Shown here piece by piece: positions 33,159-42,718 of a stretch of 64,000 nt of DNA (position 1 is its first letter; the number at the start of each line of letters is the position of its first letter). The notes under the pieces were generated by a model. The model saw only the letters and a program-made list of their open reading frames with translations, was not told the origin of the DNA and did no database searches. The position numbers and the translations under genes are program-made. Origin of the DNA: Sinomonas cyclohexanicum (GTDB taxonomy: Bacteria > Actinomycetota > Actinomycetes > Actinomycetales > Micrococcaceae); the NCBI RefSeq assembly GCF_020886775.1, contig NZ_AP024525.1, positions 1,302,001 to 1,366,000 on the forward strand. Reading direction: 5' to 3'.

Positions 33159-33737
33159 CTAGTTCCGCGGAGCGCCCACGACGGCGGCGGCGACCGTGTC
33201 GAACTCGTCGAACCCCGCAGATCCGCTCACCACCACGGTGGTTCCCGCGATCGTGGCGACGAGGCTCTTCTCGGTGCCGGGCTTGTCGTAGAGCGTCCAC
33301 TCGACGCCGGCCACGGTCCGGGTGCCGGTGGTCGGTGCCTTCTTGACCTGGTCGGCGAGCCACGTCGGGTTCGCCGACGCCGTCTGCACGATCGAGACGA
33401 ACTTCTGCTGCGGTGTCAGATACCCGATGTCCCAGTGTGCGACCCCGTCCGAGGTCCCGGACGCCCAGCGTGCGTAGTTGGGGGAGTAGTCGGACGGCAG
33501 CTGCGGGGCCACGGGTGTGAAGCCGGCCACGTCCTTGGCGTTGGCCGCGACGGAGGCGATGTCCACGGACGGCCGGTAGGGGTCCGTCTTCTGCCCCGCG
33601 TTGAGCAGCACCACGGGCACGATCGCGAGGACGGACACGAGCAGCGCCATGATCATGCCGACCACTGAGGCGTTCGCGCGCTTGGCGGCCGCGGGGGTCA
33701 GGACGGGCTTGAGGGGGGCCTGATCGGTGTTGCTCAC
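33159..33737 (-). CDS. DUF4245 family membrane-anchored protein
   Basis: About 192 aa: an N-terminal cytosolic stretch, one transmembrane helix (about residues 25-48), and an extracytoplasmic domain with GFTPVAPQLPSDYSPNYARW and repeated Trp/Tyr. The family is actinobacterial, lies next to glpX in many genomes (Rv1100 beside Rv1099c), and has no known function. Start uncertain: GTG at 33737 or ATG at 33755; neither has a clear ribosome site. Confidence 0.8.
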   Translation of the reverse strand: MSNTDQAPLKPVLTPAAAKRANASVVGMIMALLVSVLAIVPVVLLNAGQKTDPYRPSVDIASVAANAKDVAGFTPVAPQLPSDYSPNYARWASGTSDGVAHWDIGYLTPQQKFVSIVQTASANPTWLADQVKKAPTTGTRTVAGVEWTLYDKPGTEKSLVATIAGTTVVVSGSAGFDEFDTVAAAVVGAPRN

Positions 33738-33857
33738 CCATCCATGGTCCCGCATGCAGGGCCATGAGCGCGAATGGGCCTCGCGTCATCGTCTCGGTCC
33801 CGGCACACCGGAAAGACTAGGATGAGAGCAACCAGCCGCTCGAAGAAGAGGTCCACA

Positions 33858-34886
33858 GTGTCCCAAGACACCCAGTTCTCGACCCTGTCCAGCTCGCTCC
33901 ACGTGGGAGCCGATGAGCCGGACCGCAACCTCGCCCTCGAGCTTGTCCGCGTGACCGAGGCCGCGGCGATCGCCGGCGGGCACTGGGTCGGCTTCGGCGA
34001 CAAGAACAGGGCAGACGGCGCCGCCGTCGATGCCATGCGCTCGTTCCTCCAGACGGTCCACTTCAACGGCGTCGTGGTCATCGGCGAGGGCGAGAAGGAC
34101 GAGGCCCCCATGCTCTTCAACGGGGAGCGCGTCGGCGACGGCACCGGCCCGGAGGTCGATGTCGCGGTCGATCCGATCGACGGCACGCGCCTCACGGCCT
34201 TGGGCATCAACAACGCCCTCGCGGTCCTCGCGGTCGCCGAGCGGGGGACCATGTTCGACCCGTCCGCCGTGTTCTACATGGAGAAGCTCGTCACGGGTCC
34301 CGAGGCCGCGGACCTCGTGGACCTGCGCCTGCCCGTCAAGCAGAACCTGCACCTCATCGCCAAGGCCAAGGGCGTCAAGGTCAACCAGATCAACGTCTGC
34401 GTCCTCGACCGCGACCGCCACAAGCCGCTCGTCGAGGAGATCCGCGCCGCGGGCGCCCGGACCAAGTTCATCATGGACGGCGACGTGGCGGGCGCGATCG
34501 CGGCCGCCCGCTCCGGCACGGGCGTGGATGCGCTCATGGGTATCGGCGGCACTCCGGAGGGCATCGTCGCGGCCTGCGCGATCAAGTCCCTCGGCGGGAT
34601 CATCCAGGGGCGCCTGTGGCCCACGAGCGACGAGGAGAAGCAGAAGGCGCTCGACGCCGGCCACGACCTCGACCGCGTCCTGTCCACCAACGACTTGGTG
34701 ACGAGTGACAACTGCTACTTCGCCGCGACGGGCATCACGGACGGTGACCTCCTCAAGGGCGTCCGCTACGAGAAGGACCGGGTCAAGACCCAGTCGATCG
34801 TGATGCGCTCCAAGTCCGGCACGGTCCGCTTCGTGGATGCCGAGCACCACGCGAGCAAGTGGGAGAGCTGGGCACGCCGGGCCTGA
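33858..34886 (+). CDS. glpX: Class II fructose-1,6-bisphosphatase
   Basis: The gluconeogenic phosphatase of actinobacteria. Metal and phosphate motifs GEGEKDEA (76-83) and DPIDGT (105-110) are intact; length 342 aa is within range. Of several in-frame starts I use GTG at 33858, with AGAAGAGG upstream and a sequence start matching the family (around [16 protein letters not shown]). The TAGGAT at 33818-33823 could be the -10, leaving a short leader. Confidence 0.94.
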   Translation: MSQDTQFSTLSSSLHVGADEPDRNLALELVRVTEAAAIAGGHWVGFGDKNRADGAAVDAMRSFLQTVHFNGVVVIGEGEKDEAPMLFNGERVGDGTGPEVDVAVDPIDGTRLTALGINNALAVLAVAERGTMFDPSAVFYMEKLVTGPEAADLVDLRLPVKQNLHLIAKAKGVKVNQINVCVLDRDRHKPLVEEIRAAGARTKFIMDGDVAGAIAAARSGTGVDALMGIGGTPEGIVAACAIKSLGGIIQGRLWPTSDEEKQKALDAGHDLDRVLSTNDLVTSDNCYFAATGITDGDLLKGVRYEKDRVKTQSIVMRSKSGTVRFVDAEHHASKWESWARRA

Positions 34887-34918
34887 GCGGCGATTGACGC
34901 CTGCACAGCCAGACTAGA

Positions 34919-34949
34919 CTGGGGCGCGGCCGCGTAGGCCGCGCCCCAG
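34919..34949 (+). terminator. Hairpin terminator after glpX
   Basis: A perfect 13-bp stem CTGGGGCGCGGCC/GGCCGCGCCCCAG with a 5-nt loop, 32 nt after the glpX stop. A TAGACT (34915-34920) touching its left edge might be the -10 of the next gene. Confidence 0.8.
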
Positions 34950-34994
34950 CGCTGTCTCCGCCTGCCTGACCGTGCCGTCCAACCCCGGAGGAAC

Positions 34995-36116
34995 ATGAGC
35001 CCCGACACCCAGGTCCCCACGACCGCGCTGACCGTCCGAACGAGCCGCAGCCGCGAGGAGTGGGACGCACTGGTCGATCGGTTCGGGGGCCACCCGCTGC
35101 AGTTGTGGGGCTGGGGCCAGGTCAAGGCGGAGCACCAATGGCGCACGGAGCGGCTGGTCGTCGAGGAGGAAGCGCACGACGGCGCGGGGTCGGCATCCGT
35201 CGTCGGCGTGGCCCAGGTGCTCTACCGGGCGCTGCCCTGGCCGCTGAAGTCCCTCGCCTACCTCTCCCGCGGGCCCGTGTGCGCGCCGGAGGACGCCGAG
35301 CGCGTGCTCGCGGCCGTCGCGGGGGCCGTCCGCTCGGCGCACGGCTCGGTGGCGCTCGTGGCCGAGCCGGACTGGGAGGCGGGCTCGGCGGGTGAGCAGG
35401 GTCTGGCCGCGGCCGGGTTCAGGCGCACGGACTCGACGATCCTCATTCCGCGCACGCTCATCCTGGATCTCACGCAGAGCGAGGATGAGCTCATGGCCGC
35501 GATGTCCCGCACCACGCGGGCCAACGTCCGGAAGAACCTCAAGGGAACCCTCGAGTTCCGCCCTGTCGCGACCGAGGCCGAGCTCGAGCAGGTCCTCGCG
35601 ATCTACCGCGAGACGGCCGCGCGCGCCGGCTTCGGGATCCACGAGGACGGCTACTACCGGGACATCTGGCGCTACCTCGGCGACGGCTCGCCGGTGGTCG
35701 CGGCGTTCGACGGCGCGGACGTGGTCGCGTTCGTCTGGATCGCCAAGAGCGCGGGTACGGCCTTTGAACTGTACGGCGGGGTCAACGCGGCCGGGCAGAA
35801 GGCCCGTGCGAACTACGGCGTCAAGTGGGCCGCGTTCACGGCGATGAAGGCGGCGGGCTGCACGCGCTACGACCTCAACGGCCTGCTCAACGACGGCATC
35901 TCGGACTTCAAGAAGCAGTTCGCCCAGCACGAGGACATGCTCACGGGCACGTGGGAGTTGCCGCTCTCGCCGTTCTATCCGGTCTATGCCACGGGCATGC
36001 CGATTGCCCGCCGCACGCTCCAGCAGGGCCGCCGGGTCGCGAAGAGCGCCGCTCAGATCGGCGCGCGCCAGCTGGCCGGCGCCGCGGGCAAGGCCAAGGC
36101 GCTGATCCGGCGCTAG
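34995..36116 (+). CDS. FemAB-like peptidoglycan bridge aminoacyltransferase
   Basis: A 373-aa protein with two GNAT-like halves, as in FemX/FemA. Features are HPLQLWGWGQVKAEHQW near the start, RTTRANVRKNLKG (about 168-180), and a late GVKWAAFTAMKAAGCTRYDLNG segment. These enzymes add amino acids from aminoacyl-tRNA to the lipid II stem peptide to build the interpeptide bridge. The tail is basic, consistent with membrane or tRNA contact. CCGGAGG lies 5 nt before the ATG. The amino acid added is not predictable. It converges on manA with only 3 nt between stops. Confidence 0.87.
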   Translation: MSPDTQVPTTALTVRTSRSREEWDALVDRFGGHPLQLWGWGQVKAEHQWRTERLVVEEEAHDGAGSASVVGVAQVLYRALPWPLKSLAYLSRGPVCAPEDAERVLAAVAGAVRSAHGSVALVAEPDWEAGSAGEQGLAAAGFRRTDSTILIPRTLILDLTQSEDELMAAMSRTTRANVRKNLKGTLEFRPVATEAELEQVLAIYRETAARAGFGIHEDGYYRDIWRYLGDGSPVVAAFDGADVVAFVWIAKSAGTAFELYGGVNAAGQKARANYGVKWAAFTAMKAAGCTRYDLNGLLNDGISDFKKQFAQHEDMLTGTWELPLSPFYPVYATGMPIARRTLQQGRRVAKSAAQIGARQLAGAAGKAKALIRR

Positions 36117-36119
36117 CCG

Positions 36120-37403
36120 TCACGCCAGGCCGGACTCCGGCCCGAGCCCGGTGGTCACGGCGAACGCGAGGACGCCCTCGGGGCCCACGTGCGCGAGTGC
36201 GGGGGCCTCGGCGTCCGGGATGAACGCGCTCTCGCCCCGGGCCAGCACGAGGTCCCCCTTCGGGGTGTCCAGGGTGAGCGACCCTCGCACCACGAGCACG
36301 ACGGCGGCGCCCGCCTGGGCGACCGGGACCGGCTCGCGCAGCCCCGCCCCGTCGGCCGGGCCGAGCTCGATGCGCTGGAGCTGGAACTCCGTGAAGGGCG
36401 GCCGGTACAGCTGCTGCCCGAGCGCGGACTCATGCGGGGCCAAGAGGGGCACGCCCGGTGCGTCGAAGACCACGGTGCGGATCAGCTCCGGGATGTCAAC
36501 GTGCTTGGGGGTCAGCCCGCCGCGCAGCACGTTGTCCGAGGCCGCCATGACCTCGATGCCGAGGCCCGAGAGGTACGCGTGCACGTTGCCCGCCGGGAGG
36601 TACATCGCCTCGCCCGGTGCAAGGCTCACCCGGTTGAGCATGAGTGAGAGGAGCACGCCGGGGTCCGAGGGATAGGCGTCCGCGAGGTCGGCGACCGTGG
36701 CGAGCGCCCGATCGGCCGCGCTGCCGGCTGAGTCCGTCCCGATACTGCGGGCCGCGGCTCTTACTGCCGCAGCGGAAGAATCGACGGCCTCGCGCACGTC
36801 GGCGCCGCCGTTGATGAGACGGGCGAACGCCGTCCTGAGCGACTCCGGCTCGTCCGGACCGCGCAGCAGCTCCGCAACCTGCTCGGTGACCTCCGCCGCG
36901 TCCGATCCGGCAAGCAGCGCCGTGAGCCGCTCGAACAGCGCGGCGGATTCCGACGGCGGACGGAACCCCGAGAGCGCCTCGAATGGGGTGAGCGCGAGGA
37001 TCATCTCCGGCTTGTGGTTGTCGTCCTTGTAGTTGCGGTGGGGCGCGGTACGCGCGACGCCGGCCGCCTCCTCGGCGGCGAATCCCGCCTTGGCTGCCTC
37101 GAGCCTCGGGTGGACCTGGAGGGACAGCGGCGACTCGGCCGCGAGGACCTTGAGGAGATAGGGCAGCCGCGGGCCGAAGGCCGCGACGCTCTCGGCTCCG
37201 AGGGCGGCCACAGGATCCGAGGCGATGAGCGAGGCGAGCGTCTCGCCGTCCGGACCGTCCGCGGGAAGCGAGGGTGCGTCGGGGTGCGCGCCGATCCACA
37301 GCTCGGCCTCCGGCCGGCCGGTCGGCTCACGGCCCAGCAGCTCGGCGATCGCGCTCGTGGAGCCCCATGCGTAATCGCGGAGGGTGTTGGTGAGCAGGTA
37401 CAT
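36120..37403 (-). CDS. manA: Mannose-6-phosphate isomerase, class I
   Basis: A zinc enzyme linking fructose 6-phosphate and mannose 6-phosphate, supplying mannose donors for glycans. Class I marks are the zinc motif QVHPRLEAA, DNHKPEM, and LPAGNVHAYLSGLGIEVMA, with the catalytic Arg near LRGGLTPKH. Length 427 aa is typical. In many actinobacteria manA lies with manB between DUF3499 and sahH; here it is instead behind the LCP gene, 50 nt after its start region, probably co-transcribed from purK/purE/LCP. Confidence 0.94.
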   Translation of the reverse strand: MYLLTNTLRDYAWGSTSAIAELLGREPTGRPEAELWIGAHPDAPSLPADGPDGETLASLIASDPVAALGAESVAAFGPRLPYLLKVLAAESPLSLQVHPRLEAAKAGFAAEEAAGVARTAPHRNYKDDNHKPEMILALTPFEALSGFRPPSESAALFERLTALLAGSDAAEVTEQVAELLRGPDEPESLRTAFARLINGGADVREAVDSSAAAVRAAARSIGTDSAGSAADRALATVADLADAYPSDPGVLLSLMLNRVSLAPGEAMYLPAGNVHAYLSGLGIEVMAASDNVLRGGLTPKHVDIPELIRTVVFDAPGVPLLAPHESALGQQLYRPPFTEFQLQRIELGPADGAGLREPVPVAQAGAAVVLVVRGSLTLDTPKGDLVLARGESAFIPDAEAPALAHVGPEGVLAFAVTTGLGPESGLA

Positions 37404-37453
37404 GGAGTCCTCGCAGGGTGTCAGGAGAGCTTGAGACTGTCAGGCGCCGCGCG

Positions 37454-39085
37454 TCAGAGCGGGGTGCACTCGCCGTTGCCGGCCATGATCGCGTCCAGGA
37501 TGCCGTTCTGGCCGGTGCGGAAGAGATAGTCGAGCCGGTCCGCCGTGACCTTGACCCCGTCCGGGCCGATGTCGTTGTACTGGCCCATCGGGGCGGCCTG
37601 GCCCATCGGAGCGGCCTGGCCCATCGGGAGCGCTCCCGCGACCGCGAGCCCGGCGTGCCCGGCCGAGGTGAGGGCCGGCGTCGTGCTTCCGAGCGCCTTG
37701 GGGGAGGCTGTGCTCGACGCGGATCCCGTGGCCTCCTTCAGGACCGTCTGGACCTTCGCATGGATCGCGTCGAAGTCCGGGTATGTGGGGAAGGAGGCGT
37801 CGAAGTCCGGCGGGCCGATCACGAGGCGGCTCGTGGGCTGGCTCTTGCCCTTGAGCGCGAGGTCAACGAAGCTGCCCAGCTGGGAGGACGAGATGTTGGA
37901 CTCGACCACCTTGGTCCCGGCGCTCGCAATGCCCTCGAACTTGCTCAGGAGGGTGGCCGGGTTGAGCTGGTTGATCATGGCCTGCTGGATGCACTGCTGG
38001 CGGGCGATCCGGTCGTAGTCGCTCGCGAACTCGCGGCTGCGCCCGTACCAGAGGGCGTGGAAGCCGTCGAGGGTCTGCTCGCCGGGGGCGATCCAGCCCA
38101 CCGGCTGCGCGTGGTCGCCGTTGTTGTCCAGTGCCGCGCCGCTCATGGGGACCCACCCGCCGGCCTTGATGCGGATCCCGCCCATCGCGTCGATGAGCTG
38201 CTGGAAGCCAGCCATGTCCACCACGACGTAGGCCTGGACCTTGATGCCGAGGGTGCCCGAGGCCGCCTCGAGTGTCGCCTGCGCGCCCGGGTCGTCGACC
38301 CCGGGGTAGAGGTCGCGGTACTTCTGGTTGACTTCGGTGTTGATCGCGTTGATGAGGCACTCGTCGCCGCAGTTGTACCCGTCCGGGTACACCTTGCGCA
38401 TCGGCGAGTCCGCCGAGAACTGGGCGTTCTGGAGGTTTCGCGGGATGGAGATGAGCGCTGTGCGCCCGGTCTTCGCGTCCACGCTGATGATGGAGAGGCT
38501 GTCCGGGCGGCGGCCCTCGCGGTCCGCGCCCGCGTCCCCGCCCATCACCATGAAGTTGTAGCGCCCATCGACGGGATCGATCGCCGGACCGCCGGCGAAG
38601 ATCGTGCCGATCGCTCCGCGGCTCACGCCGATGAGGTAGGCGGCATACGCGAGGCTCCCGCTCGAGAGGACCATCGACAGCACGAGGGCGACCACGACGA
38701 TCGGCCGCATTCCCGGCGCCAGGAGGGGCACCCGGATGAGCCGCAGCGTGTTCAGGAACAGCAGCGCCCAGGCGAGCGCGAGCACGACGAGCACGACCAC
38801 CAGCACGAGGGAGATCACCGGGTGCGTGAAGATCGTCAGGACGGCGCCGCGGTTGATCAGGCCCACCACCAGGAGCAGCAGCGCGAGGGCCCACACCGTC
38901 ACGGTCACCATGAGGGCGCGGCGCGCGAGGCGCCGGTTTCCTGCGATGAGCTGCGCTGAGCCGGGCACGAGCAGAGTCAGGACCAGAAGCGTGATCGCGC
39001 GCTTGGTCCGCACCGTCGAGGGGGCGGCTTCAGGGTGGCGGATGGGATCCGTCTGGTGGCTGCGCTCCGGGGTGTGCAGGGCCAT
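37454..39085 (-). CDS. LytR-CpsA-Psr (LCP) family cell-wall ligase
   Basis: A 543-aa protein with four N-terminal transmembrane helices (about residues 28-150) and then an extracytoplasmic LCP domain opening FMVMGGDAGADREGRRPDSL, with conserved Arg/Asp residues for pyrophosphate lipid binding and ISIPRNL. LCP enzymes transfer undecaprenyl-linked glycopolymers to peptidoglycan; mycobacterial Lcp1/CpsA attach arabinogalactan. The C-terminal tail has a PMGQAA repeat coded by an 18-bp tandem repeat at 37580-37633. Start ATG with GGAGG close upstream, 11 nt after the purE stop. Confidence 0.9.
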   Translation of the reverse strand: MALHTPERSHQTDPIRHPEAAPSTVRTKRAITLLVLTLLVPGSAQLIAGNRRLARRALMVTVTVWALALLLLVVGLINRGAVLTIFTHPVISLVLVVVLVVLALAWALLFLNTLRLIRVPLLAPGMRPIVVVALVLSMVLSSGSLAYAAYLIGVSRGAIGTIFAGGPAIDPVDGRYNFMVMGGDAGADREGRRPDSLSIISVDAKTGRTALISIPRNLQNAQFSADSPMRKVYPDGYNCGDECLINAINTEVNQKYRDLYPGVDDPGAQATLEAASGTLGIKVQAYVVVDMAGFQQLIDAMGGIRIKAGGWVPMSGAALDNNGDHAQPVGWIAPGEQTLDGFHALWYGRSREFASDYDRIARQQCIQQAMINQLNPATLLSKFEGIASAGTKVVESNISSSQLGSFVDLALKGKSQPTSRLVIGPPDFDASFPTYPDFDAIHAKVQTVLKEATGSASSTASPKALGSTTPALTSAGHAGLAVAGALPMGQAAPMGQAAPMGQYNDIGPDGVKVTADRLDYLFRTGQNGILDAIMAGNGECTPL

Positions 39086-39096
39086 GGTCCTCCTTG

Positions 39097-39657
39097 TCAG
39101 CGCTTGTCGACGTGCTCGGCCGAGAACACCTGGGCAGCCTTCGCCCGCAGCGCCTCGCCCTTGCGGGCCGCGGTCGCCTTGAGCTCGGACGCGAACCCGT
39201 CCAGACAGGCAGACAGCCGCGCGCCGAGCTCGTCGTCGGCCGAGGCAAGCATACGGACGGCGAGCAGGCCGGCATTGCGCGCCCCGCCGATCGACACGGT
39301 CGCGACCGGGACGCCGGCGGGCATCTGGACGATCGAGAGGAGGGAATCCATCCCGTCCAGGGTCTTCAGCGGGACAGGGACGCCGATGACGGGCAGCGTC
39401 GTGACCGAGGCGAGCATGCCGGGCAGGTGGGCGGCGCCCCCGGCGCCGGCGATGATGGCCCTGAGCCCCCGCTCGCGCGCGGCCTTGCCGTACGCGATCA
39501 TCTCCTCGGGCATGCGGTGGGCCGAGACGACGTCGGCCTCGAAGGGGACATCGAACTCGGCGAGGGCCTCCGCGGCGGCCTCCATGACGGGCCAGTCAGA
39601 ATCCGAGCCCATGACGATGCCCACGAGGGGCTGGGCGGCTGCGGGCGTAGTGCTCAT
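39097..39657 (-). CDS. purE: N5-carboxyaminoimidazole ribonucleotide mutase
   Basis: Converts N5-CAIR to CAIR in purine synthesis, acting after PurK. The class I PurE motif [10 protein letters not shown] (about residues 17-26), SAHRMPEEM (about 45-53) and [11 protein letters not shown] are all present. 186 aa is slightly long, from a Lys/Ala-rich C-terminal tail. The ATG overlaps the purK stop (ATGA at 39654-39657). Confidence 0.95.
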   Translation of the reverse strand: MSTTPAAAQPLVGIVMGSDSDWPVMEAAAEALAEFDVPFEADVVSAHRMPEEMIAYGKAARERGLRAIIAGAGGAAHLPGMLASVTTLPVIGVPVPLKTLDGMDSLLSIVQMPAGVPVATVSIGGARNAGLLAVRMLASADDELGARLSACLDGFASELKATAARKGEALRAKAAQVFSAEHVDKR

Positions 39658-40862
39658 GCCTTCTCCTCAGACTCGGTGACGGCGGCGCCGTCGTTCAGCG
39701 CGGCGGCGGGGGCGCCGTCGCGAACGATGCCCGCGACGCGGGAGGCCCGCGCGCGCAGCGACTCCGGGTCGGAGCCCGGGCCGCCCACGAGGTTCACGTG
39801 TCCGATCTTGCGGCCCGGACGCACGGACTTGCCGTACGCGTGGACCTTCACCGCGGGGTCTGCCGCGAGGGCCGCGGGGAACGCGCTGTAGAGGTCCTGG
39901 TTGGCGCCGCCGAGGTAGTTCTTCATGATGGCCCACGTGCCGAGCACGTCCGTCGCACCGAGCGGAAGATCCAGGACCGCGCGCAGGTGCTGCTCGAACT
40001 GGCTCGTCACGGACCCATCCTGCGTCCAGTGGCCCGTGTTGTGGGGGCGCATGGCCAGCTCGTTGATGAGGAATCCCGGCCCGCGGCCCGGCGTCTCGAA
40101 CAGCTCGGCCGCCATGACGCCCGTCACTCCGAGCGTCTCGGCAATCCGCACCGCAGCCTGCTGGGCGGCCTGCGCGACCGCCGGATCGAGCTCGGGTGCC
40201 GGCGCAATCACCTCGTCGCACACGCCCGCCACCTGGATCGTGTGGACCACCGGCCACGCGCGGGACTCCCCGCTCGGCGTCCTGGCGACCAGGGCGGAGA
40301 GCTCGCGGGAGAATTCGACCATCTCCTCCGCGAGGAGCGGCGACATGGTGCCGAACCAGTCGTCGCACTCCTGGGCGTCGGCGGGGGAGCGGAGCACGCG
40401 CACGCCCTTGCCGTCGTAGCCCCCGCGCGGCGTCTTCAGCACGATCGGCCAGCCGATCTCCGCGCCGAAGTCGATCAGCTCATCGACGTGGTGCACGGCG
40501 CGCCAGCGCGGGTTGGGCAGGCCCATGGCGTCCACCGCGGCACGCATGCGCAGCTTGTCCTGTGCGTGGACGAGTGCCTCGGGGCCGGGCTGGACGTTGA
40601 CGCCCTCCGCCATCAGCTCCAGGAGGTGCTCGGTCGGAACATGCTCATGGTCGAACGTCAGCACATCGACTCCGGCCGCGAAGGCGCGGAGGTCATCGAG
40701 GCTGCGGTAGTCGCCGACAGGGGCCTGGGGCACGGCGGGCACGGCGGAGACGTCCTCGGCCTCCGCAAGGATCCGCAGTTCAAGGCCAAGGGCAGTCGCG
40801 GCGGGGGCCATCATGCGCGCCAACTGGCCGCCTCCGACCACGCCGATCACAGGAAAACTCAC
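39654..40862 (-). CDS. purK: N5-carboxyaminoimidazole ribonucleotide synthase
   Basis: An ATP-grasp enzyme forming N5-CAIR from AIR, bicarbonate and ATP. Seen are the N-terminal [12 protein letters not shown], the central [11 protein letters not shown] loop, and the C-terminal [17 protein letters not shown]. Length 402 aa. I start at GTG 40860-40862: TAGGCT (minus strand, 40869-40874) ends 6 nt before it. A GTG two codons earlier would overlap the promoter. Head of the probable purK-purE-LCP-manA unit. Confidence 0.94.
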   Translation of the reverse strand: MSFPVIGVVGGGQLARMMAPAATALGLELRILAEAEDVSAVPAVPQAPVGDYRSLDDLRAFAAGVDVLTFDHEHVPTEHLLELMAEGVNVQPGPEALVHAQDKLRMRAAVDAMGLPNPRWRAVHHVDELIDFGAEIGWPIVLKTPRGGYDGKGVRVLRSPADAQECDDWFGTMSPLLAEEMVEFSRELSALVARTPSGESRAWPVVHTIQVAGVCDEVIAPAPELDPAVAQAAQQAAVRIAETLGVTGVMAAELFETPGRGPGFLINELAMRPHNTGHWTQDGSVTSQFEQHLRAVLDLPLGATDVLGTWAIMKNYLGGANQDLYSAFPAALAADPAVKVHAYGKSVRPGRKIGHVNLVGGPGSDPESLRARASRVAGIVRDGAPAAALNDGAAVTESEEKA

Positions 40863-41010
40863 CCCCACAGCCTACAGAACGCGAGCCCTCGTGGGCCGGG
40901 GAGCGCAAGCCGCCACAGCTGCCGCACAGACGCCGGCGGTAGAATGCACTGTGCTCTGGCGCTCCGTGTCAATGCCCGGGGCGGCCCAAAACAGTAGTCC
41001 GTGGAGGATC

Positions 41011-41589
41011 ATGATCTCGACAATTTCCGACCGCCTGCGCGGTCTGGTCTCGCTCTTCTGGCGCGAGGTCGCCAAGTTCGGGACCGTCGGAGGTGTGGCC
41101 TTCGTCATCGACAACGGCCTGACCTACGTGCTGATGCACACCACGATGTCCGACTCCGAGGCCAAGGCCCGGTTCGTCGGCGCGACCGTGGCCACCATCT
41201 TCTCCTGGGTCGCCAACCGCTACTGGACCTTCCGCCACCGCAAGCAGGCCAACATGGTGCGGGAGTTCGTCATGTTCGCCGTCATCAACGGCATCGGCAT
41301 CGGCATTTCCACCGGATTCACCGCCATCGCGAAGTACTGGCTCGACATCCAGGACAAGAACATCCTGTTCCTCGCCGGAGTCGTCGGCATCGTCGTGGCC
41401 ACGGTCGTGCGCTTCTTCGCCTACAGGTTCTGGGTCTTCAACCAGGAACTCGACGCCGAGCCCGGGTACGAGGAAGACCACGAGATCTTCGAGCACGATC
41501 ACGCGGCGCGGTCCGAGCACGCCGCGCGTTCCGGCCACGCCGCCGCCCCCGGCAAGCTGGGCGACGTCGAGGCCCCGCCCAAGCCCTAG
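41011..41589 (+). CDS. GtrA family membrane protein
   Basis: A four-helix membrane protein of about 192 aa (GtrA/DPMS3-like), thought to flip or assist lipid-linked sugars across the membrane. Features are KFGTVGGVAFVIDNGLTYVL, SWVANRYWTFRHR, and RFFAYRFWVFN, all family-typical. The tail is rich in His, Glu and Ala (EHDHAARSEHAARSGHAA). I use ATG at 41011 with GGAGG just upstream; a GTG at 40951, 5 nt after a TAGAAT -10, is a possible leaderless alternative adding 20 residues. Equivalent to Rv3277, beside purK/purE. Its stop TAG overlaps the opposing stop in a shared CTAG. Confidence 0.85.
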   Translation: MISTISDRLRGLVSLFWREVAKFGTVGGVAFVIDNGLTYVLMHTTMSDSEAKARFVGATVATIFSWVANRYWTFRHRKQANMVREFVMFAVINGIGIGISTGFTAIAKYWLDIQDKNILFLAGVVGIVVATVVRFFAYRFWVFNQELDAEPGYEEDHEIFEHDHAARSEHAARSGHAAAPGKLGDVEAPPKP

Positions 41590-42326
41590 TCGGACTCGCT
41601 GATCTTCTCCGCTGAGCTGATCTTCTCCGCCGAGCGGAGGGTCGCGGTCTCCCGCACCTCCTCATGCAGCAGCACTGCAGAGCCCCCTGCGGCCCACGCG
41701 CCCAGAAGGCGCGCGAGCACGTCCCTGAGCCCCTCGCCTGCGCCGACGAGGATGCGCGCGCCCTCGACCGCGGGAACCGCGAAGTCGCGCAGCAGGGCCT
41801 CCTGCGTGAGCTCCTCGCCCGCTGAGGCGAGCGCCACGTCGTCCGGCGCCGGCGGGTCGAAAGGCTCGAACGAGTCCGCGAACTGCCGCACGAGGGCCGC
41901 GTAGTCGTGCGTGCCCTCGGGCAGCTCGCCGGGGTAGGCCAGCTCGAGGGCGCCGAGCGCGACGGCGACCCGCTCGCCGCCGGGGGCAACGGCGTCGTCC
42001 GCTGAATCCTGCAGCGTGCCCGGCCCCTCGAAGGTGATCTCTGCGGCCGACGCGTCGCCGTCGAGCACCACCGCGCCGACCTGCCACGCCGCTAGCGCGA
42101 CCACCACTGACTTCCAGTGTGCCGGGAGGTCGAGCCGCACGCGCGTACCGCGCTCGGCCTCGAGCTCCTCGGAGAGGAAGTTAGAGGTCTTGGCGACCCA
42201 GTTGTCCAGGACCCGACCGGAGAGCTCGATGCGCTCGCCCCCGGGGCCGTACCAGGTCAGGCGCGGGGAGGAAGCGTGGTGGCCGCTGCGCAGCTGCCGC
42301 AGGAGATCGGGGATGGTGGAGAGCAT
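41586..42326 (-). CDS. TIGR03089 family protein
   Basis: A 246-aa actinobacterial protein with weak resemblance to the N-terminal part of AMP-binding enzymes: LTWYGPGGERIELSGRVLDNWVAKTSNFL followed by WQVGAVVLDGD. It lacks the catalytic adenylation motifs. Homologous to Rv3268, found near the LCP and mannose genes. The C-terminus repeats SAEKIS twice, coded by an 18-bp tandem repeat near 41599-41634. Function unknown. Confidence 0.8.
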   Translation of the reverse strand: MLSTIPDLLRQLRSGHHASSPRLTWYGPGGERIELSGRVLDNWVAKTSNFLSEELEAERGTRVRLDLPAHWKSVVVALAAWQVGAVVLDGDASAAEITFEGPGTLQDSADDAVAPGGERVAVALGALELAYPGELPEGTHDYAALVRQFADSFEPFDPPAPDDVALASAGEELTQEALLRDFAVPAVEGARILVGAGEGLRDVLARLLGAWAAGGSAVLLHEEVRETATLRSAEKISSAEKISESD

Positions 42327-42554
42327 GCGCCCATTCTCGCTGCTCGCGACCCACTTCTGCAGGACTCGCGCACCGAATCACACAAGTGGAATTTCTTCCG
42401 GCCACTCGCGTCATGGGCGCCGGTGTCCCGTCTCCTTTACCAACGCAGGAGAGCGACGGTGGCCGGGGCCCGGGCCCGCGCGAGGCTCCCCCGAGGTCGG
42501 GCGTGTCGCCGACGGGTGGGGGGACTCGAATTGGCTAGAATCTGCCGCCGCCGC

Positions 42555-42584
42555 TTGACTCAGAGCGGCTTACACGCATGTAAT
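42555..42584 (+). promoter_or_regulatory. whiB promoter
   Basis: TTGACT (42555-42560) and TGTAAT (42579-42584) with an 18-bp spacer form one of the better sigma-70-type promoters here. It implies a leader of about 128 nt before whiB. Apart from this promoter the 392-bp gap 42327-42718 shows no gene or clear structure. Confidence 0.65.
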
Positions 42585-42718
42585 TAGCACTGGACAGTAA
42601 CTGCGCCGGCGGCTTCGATGTACCGATCATCGCATAGCCGAGGGGAACCGGCACCGGGATTCTTCCTGGCGCTGGACTCCGCGGCACGCCGCGCAGTACA
42701 CGACCCGAGGAGGAGCCC